Of a stretch of 64,000 nucleotides of DNA, positions 28,485-37,195 are shown piece after piece. Where the stretch lies: contig NZ_BMIH01000002.1 in assembly GCF_014641735.1 (NCBI RefSeq), positions 682,001-746,000 of the forward strand, in the 5' to 3' direction. The position numbers and the translations under genes were made by a program. The notes under the pieces were generated by a model that saw nothing but the letters and a program-made list of their open reading frames with translations, ran no database searches and was not told the origin of the DNA. This DNA is from Sphingomonas metalli (GTDB lineage: Bacteria; Pseudomonadota; Alphaproteobacteria; Sphingomonadales; Sphingomonadaceae). Within the stretch, counting starts at the first letter, position 1. Each line of letters begins with the position of its first letter.

Positions 28485-29807
28485 CTACCCCCGCCCCTTG
28501 CGGCGCAGCGCGCCGAGATCGATCCCGTGGCGCTGCACCTTGTAGTAGAAGGTCTTGCGCGGCAGCCCGAGCCGGACCATCGCCGCGCCGATCTCGCCGC
28601 GCGCGGCGAGCACCGCCTCGACGATCGCGTCGCGCTCGAAGGCGGCGACCCGGTCGGGCAGCGTGCCGGCGGCATCGGGCTCGGCCGCCGCCTCGCCTTC
28701 CAGCCCCAGCACGAAGCGGTCGGCGAAATGCGCCAGCTCGCGGACATTGCCGGGCCAGTCATGCCCGGCCAGATGGTCGCGCACCGATGCAGTCAGCGGC
28801 GGTATGGGCCGCCGCAGCCGTGCGGCCGAAGCGTCGGCCAGATGCGCGAACAGGAGCGGCACGTCCTCGCGCCGCTCGCGCAGGGGCGGCAGCCGCAATC
28901 GCACCGCGGCGAGGCGATAGAACAGCTCGGGCCGGATCGCATCGGCCGCGCGCTCACCGGGGTCGCCGGCGGTCGCGACCACGCGCAGGTCGAGCGGCAG
29001 CGGCTCGCGCCCGCCCGGCTGGCGCAGCGCGCGCTCCTCGAGCAGCGGCACCAGCTGCGCCTGCAGCCGCGGCGAGGCGCGGTCGACATCGTCGAGGAAC
29101 AGCGTGCCCCGGCTTGCCGCGGCGACGCCGCCCTCGCCGCCGCCGAACAGCTCGCCCTCGACCAGCGCATTGGGCAGCGCGGCGCAGGCGACCGCGACGA
29201 ACCGGTGCCGCGCCCGCCGCCCCGCGCGATGGAGCAGCCGGGCGAGCAGTTCCTTGCCGGTGCCCGTCTCGCCTTCGAGGAACAGGTCGATATCGGCGCC
29301 GGCCAGCACCGGCACCATCTCGCGCAGCCGGCGGATCGCGGGTGCGTCGCCGATCAGCGCGGCGGCGACATGGTCGCCCGTTCCCGCCTCCGCCGCGGCA
29401 CGCAGGCGGCGATTGTCGAGCGCCAGCGCGCGTGCCGTCGCCGCCCGCCCGACCGCGGCGACCAGCGCATCGGGCGCGCAGGGCTTGGTCAGGAAATCCC
29501 AGGCTCCTGCCTTGAGCGCGGCGACCGCGGTCTCGACATCGGCATGGCCGGTGATGAGGATCACGGGCAGAGTCGCGTCGCGGGCATGCAGCGCGCGGAA
29601 CAGCTCCAGCCCCGACAGGCCGGGCATCCGGATGTCGCTGACCACCACGCCGGGATAATCGGCGTCGATCCGGTCGAGCGCCGGGGCGGCGGCGGGAAAC
29701 GCCTCCACCGCGAACCCGGCCAGCGTCAGCAACTGCGCGGTCGAGGCGCGCAGATCCTCGTCGTCCTCGACCAGCGCCACCGGGCAGGCGTTCGCCGCGT
29801 CGCTCAT
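28485..29807 (-). CDS. dctD: C4-dicarboxylate response regulator DctD, lacking the GAFTGA loop
   Basis: 440 residues. The receiver domain has the phospho-acceptor Asp58 in VVVSDIRMPG and Lys in LTKPC. The AAA+ domain has Walker A GETGTGKE (~179-186) and Walker B LFLDDVD (~236-242). A Fis-type helix-turn-helix ends the protein (GEIGAAMVRLGLPRKTFYYKVQ). Between ELFG and GTLFLDD there are only 11 residues (GGEGGVAAASR), where sigma-54 activators have about 22 including GAFTGA. That loop contacts sigma-54, so this protein probably does not activate a classical sigma-54 promoter. The start ATG overlaps the dctB stop (ATGA), showing coupled translation. Confidence 0.88.
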   Translation of the reverse strand: MSDAANACPVALVEDDEDLRASTAQLLTLAGFAVEAFPAAAPALDRIDADYPGVVVSDIRMPGLSGLELFRALHARDATLPVILITGHADVETAVAALKAGAWDFLTKPCAPDALVAAVGRAATARALALDNRRLRAAAEAGTGDHVAAALIGDAPAIRRLREMVPVLAGADIDLFLEGETGTGKELLARLLHRAGRRARHRFVAVACAALPNALVEGELFGGGEGGVAAASRGTLFLDDVDRASPRLQAQLVPLLEERALRQPGGREPLPLDLRVVATAGDPGERAADAIRPELFYRLAAVRLRLPPLRERREDVPLLFAHLADASAARLRRPIPPLTASVRDHLAGHDWPGNVRELAHFADRFVLGLEGEAAAEPDAAGTLPDRVAAFERDAIVEAVLAARGEIGAAMVRLGLPRKTFYYKVQRHGIDLGALRRKGRG

Positions 29808-31522
29808 CCCCGGCGCATCTCGACCACGAACACCGCGCCGCCGCCGCCCGGCACCAGCCGCAGTGCGCCGCCGAGATCGTGCATGATGTCCTGCGCGATC
29901 GTCAGCCCTAGGCCGAGGCCTTGCGGGCGGCTGGTGGCGAAGGGGGTGAAGAGCTTCGCCGCGATGTCGGGCGCGATGCCGGGGCCATTGTCGGCGACGG
30001 TCAGCGCGACCGTGTCGGGCATCGTCGCGAGCGTCAGCACGATGCGCGGATCGGCCTGCCCCTCCAGCGCCTCGATCGCATTCTGAAGCAGGTTGACCAT
30101 CACCTGCTCCAGCCGCACCCGACCGGCGATCACAATCAGGTCGGCGGGAATGTCGGGCAGGATCAGCGCGACCCGCGCCAGCCGCTCCTTCAGGATCAGC
30201 CGCGCGCCGTCGATCACCTCGGCCAGCGGCACCGGCCCGATCGCGCCAGAGCCCTTGCGCGAGAAGCCGCGCAGCTCCGCCGTCACCGCGCCGATCCGCC
30301 CGGTCAGCCGGTCGATCGCGCGCAGATTGCCGCGCACCTCCTCCAGCGCGCCGCGATCGAGCAGCTGCTCGCCCGTGACCGCATAATTGCGGATCGCCGC
30401 GACCGGCTGCGCCGTCTCGTGCGCGACGCTCGCGGTGATCTGCCCGAGCGCGGCGAGCCGGTTGGCCTGGCGTAGCCCCTCCCGCAGCTCGGCCGCGCGC
30501 GCTTCGGCGGCGGCGCGCTCGGCGATCTCGCGGCTGAGATCGGCGGTCCGCTCCGCCACCGCCGCTTCCAGCGCCTCGGTCCGTTCGGTGCGCCGCCGGG
30601 CGCGCTCGCGCCAGCCCCAGACCAGCGCGGCGAGCGCCAGCGTCGCCAGCCCGGCCGCGATCGCGGCGTTGCGCGTCGCGACGTCCACCACGCCGCGCAC
30701 CGGCATCGCCAGCGCCACCTGCCAGCCGCGCTCGTCGATCGGACTGCGGGCGACCAGCAGCGGCCCGGCCGCGCCCGCCGTCTCGACCAGCCCGTCCGGC
30801 CGCACCGTCAGGGGCGGCGCCCCCAGCGCGGCGACGCCATAGTCGGTCCGCGCCGCCGCAGCCTCGGCGCCGGTCAGCGGGCGGGTCGCGGCGAAGCGCC
30901 AGTCGGGCCGGCTGGTGACCAGCACGATACCCGCGCGCGCGGTGACGAAGGTGATGCCGCCCGCCGCACGCCACGCCTGTTCGATCCGATCGAACTCCAG
31001 CTTGACCACCACCACCCCGCCGCCGGCCGTGCGCCGCGACAGATAGAGGCCCGGCCGCCGGCTGACCGTGCCGAGCGCGAACTGCTCGGCGCTGCCGTCG
31101 CGCATCGCGGCCGAATAATAGCGCCGAAAGCGATAGTCCTGCCCGACGAAGCTGGTCGGCCGCCGCCAGTTGCTGGCCGCCAGCGCGCGCCCGGCCGGCC
31201 CGACCAGATAGATGGCCGCGGCGCCGGTATGCGCCGCCAGCGTTTCCAGCTTGCGGTCGAGCGCGTGCGCCGCGGTCTGCTGCCCGGCCAGTGTCGCGAC
31301 GAGATCGCGATCGTCGGCGATCGCCTCCGGCAGCAGGCGGAAGCGGGCGACCTCGCTCGCAAGCAGCGCCTGGCGCAGCCGGACGTCGGCCGAGAGCGTC
31401 GCGGCGAAGCGCAGGCGCGCGCCCCGTTCGGCCACCAGCCCCGCGATCAGCGCCGCTGCGAGGCTCGCGACCAGCGCCGCGATGACCCAGCCGGCGCGGC
31501 GCAGCGTCCGCGAATCACCCAT
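29804..31522 (-). CDS. dctB: C4-dicarboxylate sensor histidine kinase DctB
   Basis: 572 residues from the ATG at 31522, preceded by AGGA; an in-frame ATG at 31531 is also possible. TM1 spans ~11-31. A periplasmic Cache/PDC sensor follows (~35-280; FVGQDYRFRRYYSAAM is typical of DctB-like domains). TM2 lies at ~285-303, followed by a coiled linker (~315-355), the phospho-acceptor His368 in ASVAHETAQPVAAIRNYA, the N-box NLLQNAIEAL, DNGPGIAP, and GLGLGL. It senses periplasmic dicarboxylates and phosphorylates DctD. It is divergent from dctA across about 220 bases containing direct and inverted TGCA repeats. Confidence 0.93.
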   Translation of the reverse strand: MGDSRTLRRAGWVIAALVASLAAALIAGLVAERGARLRFAATLSADVRLRQALLASEVARFRLLPEAIADDRDLVATLAGQQTAAHALDRKLETLAAHTGAAAIYLVGPAGRALAASNWRRPTSFVGQDYRFRRYYSAAMRDGSAEQFALGTVSRRPGLYLSRRTAGGGVVVVKLEFDRIEQAWRAAGGITFVTARAGIVLVTSRPDWRFAATRPLTGAEAAAARTDYGVAALGAPPLTVRPDGLVETAGAAGPLLVARSPIDERGWQVALAMPVRGVVDVATRNAAIAAGLATLALAALVWGWRERARRRTERTEALEAAVAERTADLSREIAERAAAEARAAELREGLRQANRLAALGQITASVAHETAQPVAAIRNYAVTGEQLLDRGALEEVRGNLRAIDRLTGRIGAVTAELRGFSRKGSGAIGPVPLAEVIDGARLILKERLARVALILPDIPADLIVIAGRVRLEQVMVNLLQNAIEALEGQADPRIVLTLATMPDTVALTVADNGPGIAPDIAAKLFTPFATSRPQGLGLGLTIAQDIMHDLGGALRLVPGGGGAVFVVEMRRG

Positions 31523-31552
31523 GGTCCGCATCCTAGGAGCGGGCCCGGCGAT

Positions 31553-31600
31553 GTGCAATTTCCTGCACTCCTCGCGGCCCGCAGCGGCGGAAAACTGCAC
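31553..31600. promoter_or_regulatory. Candidate DctD operator between dctB and dctA
   Basis: GTGCA-N6-TGCAC at 31553-31568 is a clean 16-bp inverted repeat. A weaker related copy (GGCGGAAAACTGCAC, ending near 31600) follows; read on the other strand it begins GTGCAGTTTTCC, like GTGCAATTTCC. The pair sits in the divergent region where the regulator should bind. I searched the rest of the gap for a TGGCAC-N5-TTGCA sigma-54 promoter and found none. Confidence 0.5.
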
Positions 31601-31742
31601 GCGCCGTGGGTCAGGTCGGGCGATAAACGGCGGAAATCCGCGGCGAATGCACTGCACGCATGGGCCTTTGCGCCCGATGCAGCAGTGCCGGAGAATGGCG
31701 CGATAACCGCCGACAGGGCGGACCGATCGAGAGGAGCCGAGC

Positions 31743-33092
31743 ATGATGAAGATGGAAACCGTGCCGCACCATGGCCCGGGCGCCCCGCCCCCCGCGGCCC
31801 GGCCCTGGTATGCCCAGCTCTACGTCCAGGTGCTGATCGCGATCACCGCCGGCGTGCTGCTCGGCCATTTCGCCCCGGCGACGGGCGAGGCGCTCAAGCC
31901 GCTCGGCGACGCCTTCATCAAGGCGGTGAAGATGATCATCGCGCCGGTCATCTTCCTCACCATCGTCACCGGCATCGCCGGGATGCGCGACCTCGCCTCG
32001 GTCGGCCGGGTGGCGGGCAAGGCCTTCCTCTACTTTTTCTTCTTCTCGACGCTCGCGCTGATCGTCGGGATGATCGTCGCCAACGTCGTCCAGCCGGGCG
32101 CGGGGCTCAACATCGATCCCGCCACGCTCGACACGTCCAAGGTCAGCGAGTTCGCGGCCAAGGCGCACGACACCACGATCACCGGCTTCCTGACCGGGAT
32201 CATTCCCGACACCTTCCTGTCGGCGATGACCGAGGGCAACATCCTCCAGGTGCTGTTCGTCGCGATCCTGTTCGGGATCAGCCTGGCGATGGTCGGCGAT
32301 CGCGGCGCCAAAGTGCTCGACCTGCTCGACGACGTGTCGATCGCCTTCTTCAAGCTGGTCGGCATCGTCATGAAGGCCGCGCCGATCGGCGCGTTCGGCG
32401 CGATGGCCTTCACCATCGGCAAGTACGGCGTCGGCGCGCTCGCCAACCTCGCTTTCCTGGTCGGCACCTTCTACCTCACCTCGATCCTGTTCGTCGTGAT
32501 CGTGCTCGGCGTGGTCGCGCGGCTGGCCGGCTTCTCGATCTTCAGCCTGATCGCCTATCTGAAAGCGGAGCTGCTGCTGGTGCTCGGCACCTCCTCGTCG
32601 GAAAGCGCGCTGCCCTCGCTGATCGAGAAGATGGAGCGGGCCGGCTGCCCCAAGTCGATCGTCGGGCTGGTCGTGCCGACCGGCTATTCCTTCAACCTCG
32701 ACGGCACCAACATCTACATGACGCTGGCGGCGCTGTTCATCGCCCAGGCCTGCAATGTCGAGCTGACGATCGGCCAGCAACTGCTGCTGCTCGGCGTCGC
32801 GATGCTCTCGTCCAAGGGCGCGGCGGGGGTGACCGGCGCCGGCTTCATCACGCTGGCGGCGACGCTGTCGATCGTCCCCTCGGTGCCGGTTGCGGGCATG
32901 GCGCTGATCCTCGGCATCGACCGCTTCATGAGCGAGTGCCGCAGCCTGACCAACTTCATCGGCAATGCGGTGGCGACGGTGGTGGTCTCGCGCTGGGAGG
33001 GCAAGCTCGACCGGGCGCAGTTCGACGCGGCGCTCGCCGGTCGCCTGCCGCGGGTCGAGGACCTGCCCGAGGGGGTCGTCGCGGCGGAGTGA
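31743..33092 (+). CDS. dctA: C4-dicarboxylate:H+ symporter DctA
   Basis: 449 residues; GAGGAGCC precedes the ATG. DctA brings succinate, fumarate and malate across the inner membrane. The DAACS fold is visible: [18 protein letters not shown] (TM1), [15 protein letters not shown], the hairpin tip with [10 protein letters not shown], the substrate and cation segment [23 protein letters not shown], and [14 protein letters not shown]. Length is normal for DctA. It is divergent from dctBD and followed by a porin and a malic enzyme on the same strand. Confidence 0.97.
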   Translation: MMKMETVPHHGPGAPPPAARPWYAQLYVQVLIAITAGVLLGHFAPATGEALKPLGDAFIKAVKMIIAPVIFLTIVTGIAGMRDLASVGRVAGKAFLYFFFFSTLALIVGMIVANVVQPGAGLNIDPATLDTSKVSEFAAKAHDTTITGFLTGIIPDTFLSAMTEGNILQVLFVAILFGISLAMVGDRGAKVLDLLDDVSIAFFKLVGIVMKAAPIGAFGAMAFTIGKYGVGALANLAFLVGTFYLTSILFVVIVLGVVARLAGFSIFSLIAYLKAELLLVLGTSSSESALPSLIEKMERAGCPKSIVGLVVPTGYSFNLDGTNIYMTLAALFIAQACNVELTIGQQLLLLGVAMLSSKGAAGVTGAGFITLAATLSIVPSVPVAGMALILGIDRFMSECRSLTNFIGNAVATVVVSRWEGKLDRAQFDAALAGRLPRVEDLPEGVVAAE

Positions 33093-33142
33093 TCCGTCCG
33101 CTTGCTTACCGCTCCTCGCTCCCCACTCGCCTACCCCCCGAC

Positions 33143-33239
33143 CGTTCGCCCTGAGCTTGTCGAAGGGCTGCTCTTCCTGGCCGCGGAGTGTGCGGCACGA
33201 AGAGAAGAACAGTGCTTCGACAAGCTCAGCACGAACGGG
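33143..33239. repeat. CGTTCGCCCTGAGC...GCTCAGCACGAACGG repeat, copy 2
   Basis: CGTTCGCCCTGAGCTTGTCG and CGACAAGCTCAGCACGAACG face each other across a longer loop than in the other two copies. It fills most of the 237-base gap between dctA and the porin. Transcripts reading through would form a stable hairpin that could protect or attenuate. Confidence 0.85.
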
Positions 33240-33329
33240 GGAGAGGGGTGCTCAGCCCGAACGAACGGGGAAGCGGAGGGTAGGTCGAGCTTTCCTGCCC
33301 TTACCGGTTCCAGTCCCAAGGACCAGCCC

Positions 33330-34832
33330 ATGACCCGCACCACGCGCATCCTTCGCGCCACCGCCCTGCTCGCGTCCGCAACGCTCGCCGCGCCGCTCGC
33401 CGCGCAGACCAAGACTCCCGCGCCGAGTGAGGCGGGGCAGACCCGCAACCCGGCCACCCCCACCGTCACTTCCTACCCCGCCGCCGCGGCCGGCGACGGC
33501 GCCACGACCAACGGCTTCAACCTGTCGCGCTGGGCGGAGGACTGGAGCAGCTATCGCGATCCGAAGAAGCGCGACGACCCGCTCGACCGGCTCAAATACC
33601 TGCCGCTCGACGGGGACGGCGACATCTACCTGACCCTGTCGGGCGAGCTGCGGCTGCGGGTCAACCACACCACCAACCCCAATCTGCGCGACCTGCCGGC
33701 GCAGCGGCAGGACATCAACCGCATCGTCGCGGGCGCGGACCTGCATGTCGGACCGCATCTGCGCGGCTTCGTCGAGGTGGCGCATGGCGGCATCGGCGGG
33801 GTGGAGCTGGGCGTGCCGGCGGCGACGCTGCGCAACGACCTCGTCGTCCAGCAGGCCTTCGTGGAAGGCGATGTCGAGGCCGCGGGCGTCTCGTTCGGGC
33901 TGCGCTATGGCCGGCAGGAATTCACCGACGGGCCGAACCTGCTCGTCTCGCAGCGCGACAACAACACGATCCGCTATACGCTCAACGGCTGGCGCGGCTG
34001 GGCGCGGAGCGCGACGCTGCGCGCCGATCTGTTCGACCTGAAGCCGACCGCCTATGGCGATCTCGGCACCGACGACGACATCAGCGATCCCGCCCGCCGC
34101 TTTTCCGGCATCACCATGGGCTGGGCCGTGCCAAAGAGCTGGTTCGGCGGGTCGAAGCTCTATGTCGATCCCTTCTTCTGGCGGCGGCGCAACAATGTCG
34201 GCGCCTGGGGCGGGCGGATCGGACCGGCGGAGCGTTTCTATGCCGGCACGCGCATCTGGGGCGATGCCGGGCCGCTGACGATCGACTGGTCGGCCAACCA
34301 CCAGTTCGGCACCTATATCAACCAGAAGATCGACGCCTGGCAGGTGTTCCTCGCCCAGACCTACCGGCTCGGCAAGCCGGCGACCGCGCCGCGGATCGGC
34401 TTCCATGTCGACTATGCCAGCGGCGGGGGCGGCTATGGCGACGGCAAGCTGCGCGACGCCTATGCGCCGTTCGGCAACAACATCTATTACAGCTACCAGC
34501 TGTTCCTGACCCCGTCGAACCTGATCGCGGCCGCGCCCAACGTGACGTTCTCGCCGCTCAGGAACCTGCGCGTCACCGCCGAGTACCAGTTTACCTGGCG
34601 CGACGACGTGCGCGATGCGGTCTATCGCGCCAACGGCCAGCCCTTCGCCGGGACCCAGCGGTTCGGCGCGCGCAAGATCGCCGATGTGGCGCGGCTCCAG
34701 GCGGTGTGGACGATCAGCCCGCGCCTGTCGGTGACCGGCCGCTACGAGCATCTCGCCGCCGGCCCCGCCCTGACCGATGCCGGCTACAAGAGCTCGGACT
34801 TCCTCGCGGGCTGGATCAGCTTCCGCTTCTGA
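33330..34832 (+). CDS. Alginate-export-family outer-membrane porin
   Basis: 500 residues from the ATG at 33330, which follows AAGGA and opens a signal peptide (MTRTTRILRATALLASATLAAPLAAQ). The in-frame region upstream is repeat DNA. The mature protein fits the Alginate_exp barrel: LSGELRLRVNHTTNPN, LRYGRQEFTDGPNLLVSQRDNN, and alternating strands ending with DAGYKSSDFLAGWISFRF, a terminal aromatic strand. In this family the name reflects AlgE, but many members are general or acid-substrate channels. Its place between dctA and a malic enzyme suggests it lets C4-dicarboxylates through the outer membrane; that role is inferred from context only. Confidence 0.85.
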   Translation: MTRTTRILRATALLASATLAAPLAAQTKTPAPSEAGQTRNPATPTVTSYPAAAAGDGATTNGFNLSRWAEDWSSYRDPKKRDDPLDRLKYLPLDGDGDIYLTLSGELRLRVNHTTNPNLRDLPAQRQDINRIVAGADLHVGPHLRGFVEVAHGGIGGVELGVPAATLRNDLVVQQAFVEGDVEAAGVSFGLRYGRQEFTDGPNLLVSQRDNNTIRYTLNGWRGWARSATLRADLFDLKPTAYGDLGTDDDISDPARRFSGITMGWAVPKSWFGGSKLYVDPFFWRRRNNVGAWGGRIGPAERFYAGTRIWGDAGPLTIDWSANHQFGTYINQKIDAWQVFLAQTYRLGKPATAPRIGFHVDYASGGGGYGDGKLRDAYAPFGNNIYYSYQLFLTPSNLIAAAPNVTFSPLRNLRVTAEYQFTWRDDVRDAVYRANGQPFAGTQRFGARKIADVARLQAVWTISPRLSVTGRYEHLAAGPALTDAGYKSSDFLAGWISFRF

Positions 34833-36469
34833 CAAGGATCATCGCCATCTCTCCCGCCGTCCACGCCGCCGCCCGCGCGCTGCTCGCCGATCCGCTGACC
34901 AACAAGGGGACCGCCTTCACCGAGGCCGAACGCGACCGTCTCGGGTTGCACGGCCTGCTGCCCCCGCATGTCGGCACGCTGGGCAGCCAGATCGCCCGTC
35001 GCCGCCGCGCGCTGGAAGGGATGGCGGACGATTTCCACCGCTACGCCTTCCTGCGCGAGCTGCAGGATTCGAACGAGGTGCTGTTCCACGCCCTCGTCCA
35101 GTCGGACCTGCCGCGGATGCTGCCGCTGGTCTACACGCCCACGGTCGGCGAGGGGTGCGAGCGGTTCAGCGATATCTGGCGGCGGCCGCGCGGGCTGTTC
35201 CTATCCTACCCCAACCGGAACCGCATCGCCGACATCCTCGCCGATCCCGCGCTCGACCGGGTGAAGGTGATCGTGGTCAGCGACGGCGAGCGCATCCTGG
35301 GGCTGGGCGATCAGGGCGCGGGCGGGATGGGCATTCCGATCGGCAAGCTCGCCCTCTACACCGCCTGCGCCGGCATCCACCCGGCCGAGGTGCTGCCGAT
35401 CCTGCTCGATGTGGGCACGGACAATGTCGCCCGGCGCGAGGACCCGCTCTATGTCGGCTGGCGCAACCCGCGCATCCGCGGACCGGAGTACGACGCCTTC
35501 GTCGAGGCGTTCGTGGCGGCCGTGGCCGATCGCTTCCCCGGCGTGCTCCTCCAATGGGAGGATTTCGCGGGCAGGAACGCCTACGACCTGCTTGACCGCT
35601 ATCGCGACCGGCTCTTGAGCTTCAACGACGATATCCAGGGCACTGCGGCGACCGCGACCGGCACGCTGCTCGCCGCGATCCGGCGGACGGGCGAGCCGCT
35701 GGCGCAGCAGCGCATCGTCCTGTTCGGCGCGGGCGCGGCGGGCAGCGGCGTGGCGGAGATGCTGGTGCGCGCGATGATGGCGGCGGGGCTGGACGAGGCG
35801 GCGGCGCGCTCGCGCATCTGGGCGGTGGATCGCGACGGGCTGATCCTGTCCAACATCCCCCGCCTGCCTGCGCAGCAGGTGCCGCTCGCCCATGATCCCG
35901 CCGAAGTCACGGGCTGGACGCTGACCGACGCGCGCATCGGCCTGTACGACACAGTAGTGAACGTGAAGCCGACCGTGCTGATCGGCGCATCGGGCCAGAT
36001 GGGCGCGTTCGGCGAGCCGGTGGTGCGCGCCATGGCCGCGGGCTGCGCCGCGCCGGTGATCTTCCCGCTCTCCAACCCCGTCTCCCGCGCCGAGGCGCAC
36101 CCCGCGGACCTCCTCGCCTGGACCGACGGGCGCGCGCTGGTCGGCACCGGCAGCCCGTTCGGCGTCGCGGGCGTGACGCAGGTCAACAATGTCTACATCT
36201 TCCCCGGCGTCGGCCTCGGCGCGCTGGCGGCGCAGGCGAGCCGGGTGACCGACGGCATGTTCATGGCCGCCGCCGAGACGCTCGGCACGCTGGGCGGCGC
36301 GGCCGACGGCTCGCTCCTCCCGCCGATCGAGCAGCTGCGCGCGGTAGCGCTGACGATCGCGGTGGCGGTGGCGGCACAGGCGGTCCGCGACAGCGTCGCG
36401 ACCGCGCCGGCCGCTGAGATGACGGCGGAGGCGATTGCGGGACGGATGTGGGAGGCGGTGTATGATTGA
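34829..36469 (+). CDS. maeA: NAD-type malic enzyme (SfcA/MaeA class), non-standard start
   Basis: About 546 residues. It oxidatively decarboxylates malate to pyruvate. Blocks visible are PLTNKGTAFTEAERDRLGLHGLLPP, YTPTVGEGC, FNDDIQGTAATATGTLLAA, GAGAAGSGVAEML (the NAD site) and FGVAGVTQVNNVYIFPGVG. No phosphotransacetylase domain is present. There is no ATG, GTG or TTG where the family N-terminus should begin (..ISPAVHAAARALL). The best choice is CTG at 34829, which overlaps the porin stop as CTGA. Other options are a rare ATC just after AAGG (34834-34837), or a GTG at 34706 deep inside the porin. It completes the dicarboxylate module by feeding pyruvate. Confidence 0.88.
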   Translation: MTRIIAISPAVHAAARALLADPLTNKGTAFTEAERDRLGLHGLLPPHVGTLGSQIARRRRALEGMADDFHRYAFLRELQDSNEVLFHALVQSDLPRMLPLVYTPTVGEGCERFSDIWRRPRGLFLSYPNRNRIADILADPALDRVKVIVVSDGERILGLGDQGAGGMGIPIGKLALYTACAGIHPAEVLPILLDVGTDNVARREDPLYVGWRNPRIRGPEYDAFVEAFVAAVADRFPGVLLQWEDFAGRNAYDLLDRYRDRLLSFNDDIQGTAATATGTLLAAIRRTGEPLAQQRIVLFGAGAAGSGVAEMLVRAMMAAGLDEAAARSRIWAVDRDGLILSNIPRLPAQQVPLAHDPAEVTGWTLTDARIGLYDTVVNVKPTVLIGASGQMGAFGEPVVRAMAAGCAAPVIFPLSNPVSRAEAHPADLLAWTDGRALVGTGSPFGVAGVTQVNNVYIFPGVGLGALAAQASRVTDGMFMAAAETLGTLGGAADGSLLPPIEQLRAVALTIAVAVAAQAVRDSVATAPAAEMTAEAIAGRMWEAVYD

Positions 36470-36490
36470 CTGGCGTCTGGTCGCGCCCGC

Positions 36491-36500
36491 TTGCGGACAT
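36491..36500 (+). repeat. Short TTGCGGACAT motif, copy 1 of a series
   Basis: The first of a set of GCGGAC(A/G)T motifs. The others are at 37011-37022, 37116-37124 (inverted), 37673-37686, 37981-37994 and 38794-38801 (inverted). They lie only in the gaps that separate the small genes of this lower-GC stretch. Confidence 0.6.
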
Positions 36501-36526
36501 CCTGCGTCGGCCCCACACATCCGCTC

Positions 36527-36988
36527 ATGACCGATGCCGCAAACGTAATTACCGTCGACCACACAGGCTTCGCTGTTTCGTCTTTGGACGCAGCCATCCG
36601 ATTCTGGACGGAAGCGCTCGGCTTCACGCTAGAGCGTCAGACGGAGATGGGCGGCGCCTTCCTGCATCAGGTGACTGGTGTCATTGACCCGGATGTAAAG
36701 ACAGCGATCGTCAAGGCACCCGACGGCTACTTGGTCGAATTGCTGCAATATTCGAACGGCTTCCGGAACGGGAGAGTACCCGATAGCGCGGGATCGATCG
36801 GAGCCGCTCACCTGGCTTTGACCGTGAGGGACATTCACGCCGCCATCACCCGCGTCGAAGCGGCAGGATGGAATGCGAAGGGGAGTCCGCTGCCGATCCC
36901 CGGCGGTCCACGGCAGGGGACCTTGGTGGCCTACGTTTCAGGCCCCGATCACGTCACGATAGAGCTCATGCAGCCGCCAGCCCGTTGA
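36527..36988 (+). CDS. VOC (glyoxalase/dioxygenase fold) family protein
   Basis: 153 residues from the ATG at 36527. Two beta-alpha-beta-beta-beta modules are visible: VDHTGFAVSSLDAAIRFWTEALGFTLE...KAPDGYLVELLQY and AAHLALTVRDIHAAITRVEAAGW...VSGPDHVTIELMQPP. His at the start of each module and Glu at the end (VELLQY, IELMQ) are the usual VOC metal-ligand positions, so it is probably a metal-dependent enzyme. Possible activities are glyoxalase, epimerase or ring-cleaving dioxygenase; sequence alone does not decide. Base composition is lower in GC than the malic enzyme before it. Confidence 0.85.
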   Translation: MTDAANVITVDHTGFAVSSLDAAIRFWTEALGFTLERQTEMGGAFLHQVTGVIDPDVKTAIVKAPDGYLVELLQYSNGFRNGRVPDSAGSIGAAHLALTVRDIHAAITRVEAAGWNAKGSPLPIPGGPRQGTLVAYVSGPDHVTIELMQPPAR

Positions 36989-37010
36989 CAGCCGGCGGCT
37001 GCTTCCCACC

Positions 37011-37126
37011 AATAGCGGACGTCGGGGAGGCGGAGGCAACCTCCGTCGCGGTGCCAGCTCGCCGAGGGGGCAGGACTTTTGACGAGCATGCCCGTACCCC
37101 AACGATAACTCTGTTGATGTCCGCCT
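37011..37126. repeat. Element bounded by inverted GCGGAC motifs
   Basis: AATAGCGGACGT at 37011 and GATGTCCGC at 37116-37124 are inverted about 95 bases apart, with GGGAGGCGGAGGCAACCTCC, itself partly self-complementary, between them. No gene is present. The 207-base gap (36989-37195) shows nothing else. Confidence 0.5.
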
Positions 37127-37195
37127 AGGGTCAGATGCGACCATTCTACAAATACTTCATTGCGCCTCGGAGCCGTTACTTGTTTCATAAAGTGA

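Noticed and set aside
31532..31742. Sigma-54 -24/-12 promoter upstream of dctA
   Set aside because: I looked for GG-N10-GC in the TGGCAC/TTGCA context and found no acceptable match.
36989..37195. Classical integron attC sites at the GCGGAC motifs
   Set aside because: No GTTRRRY core sites and no integrase gene in the window, and the genes alternate in orientation. The cassette idea is kept only as a pattern, not as an integron call.
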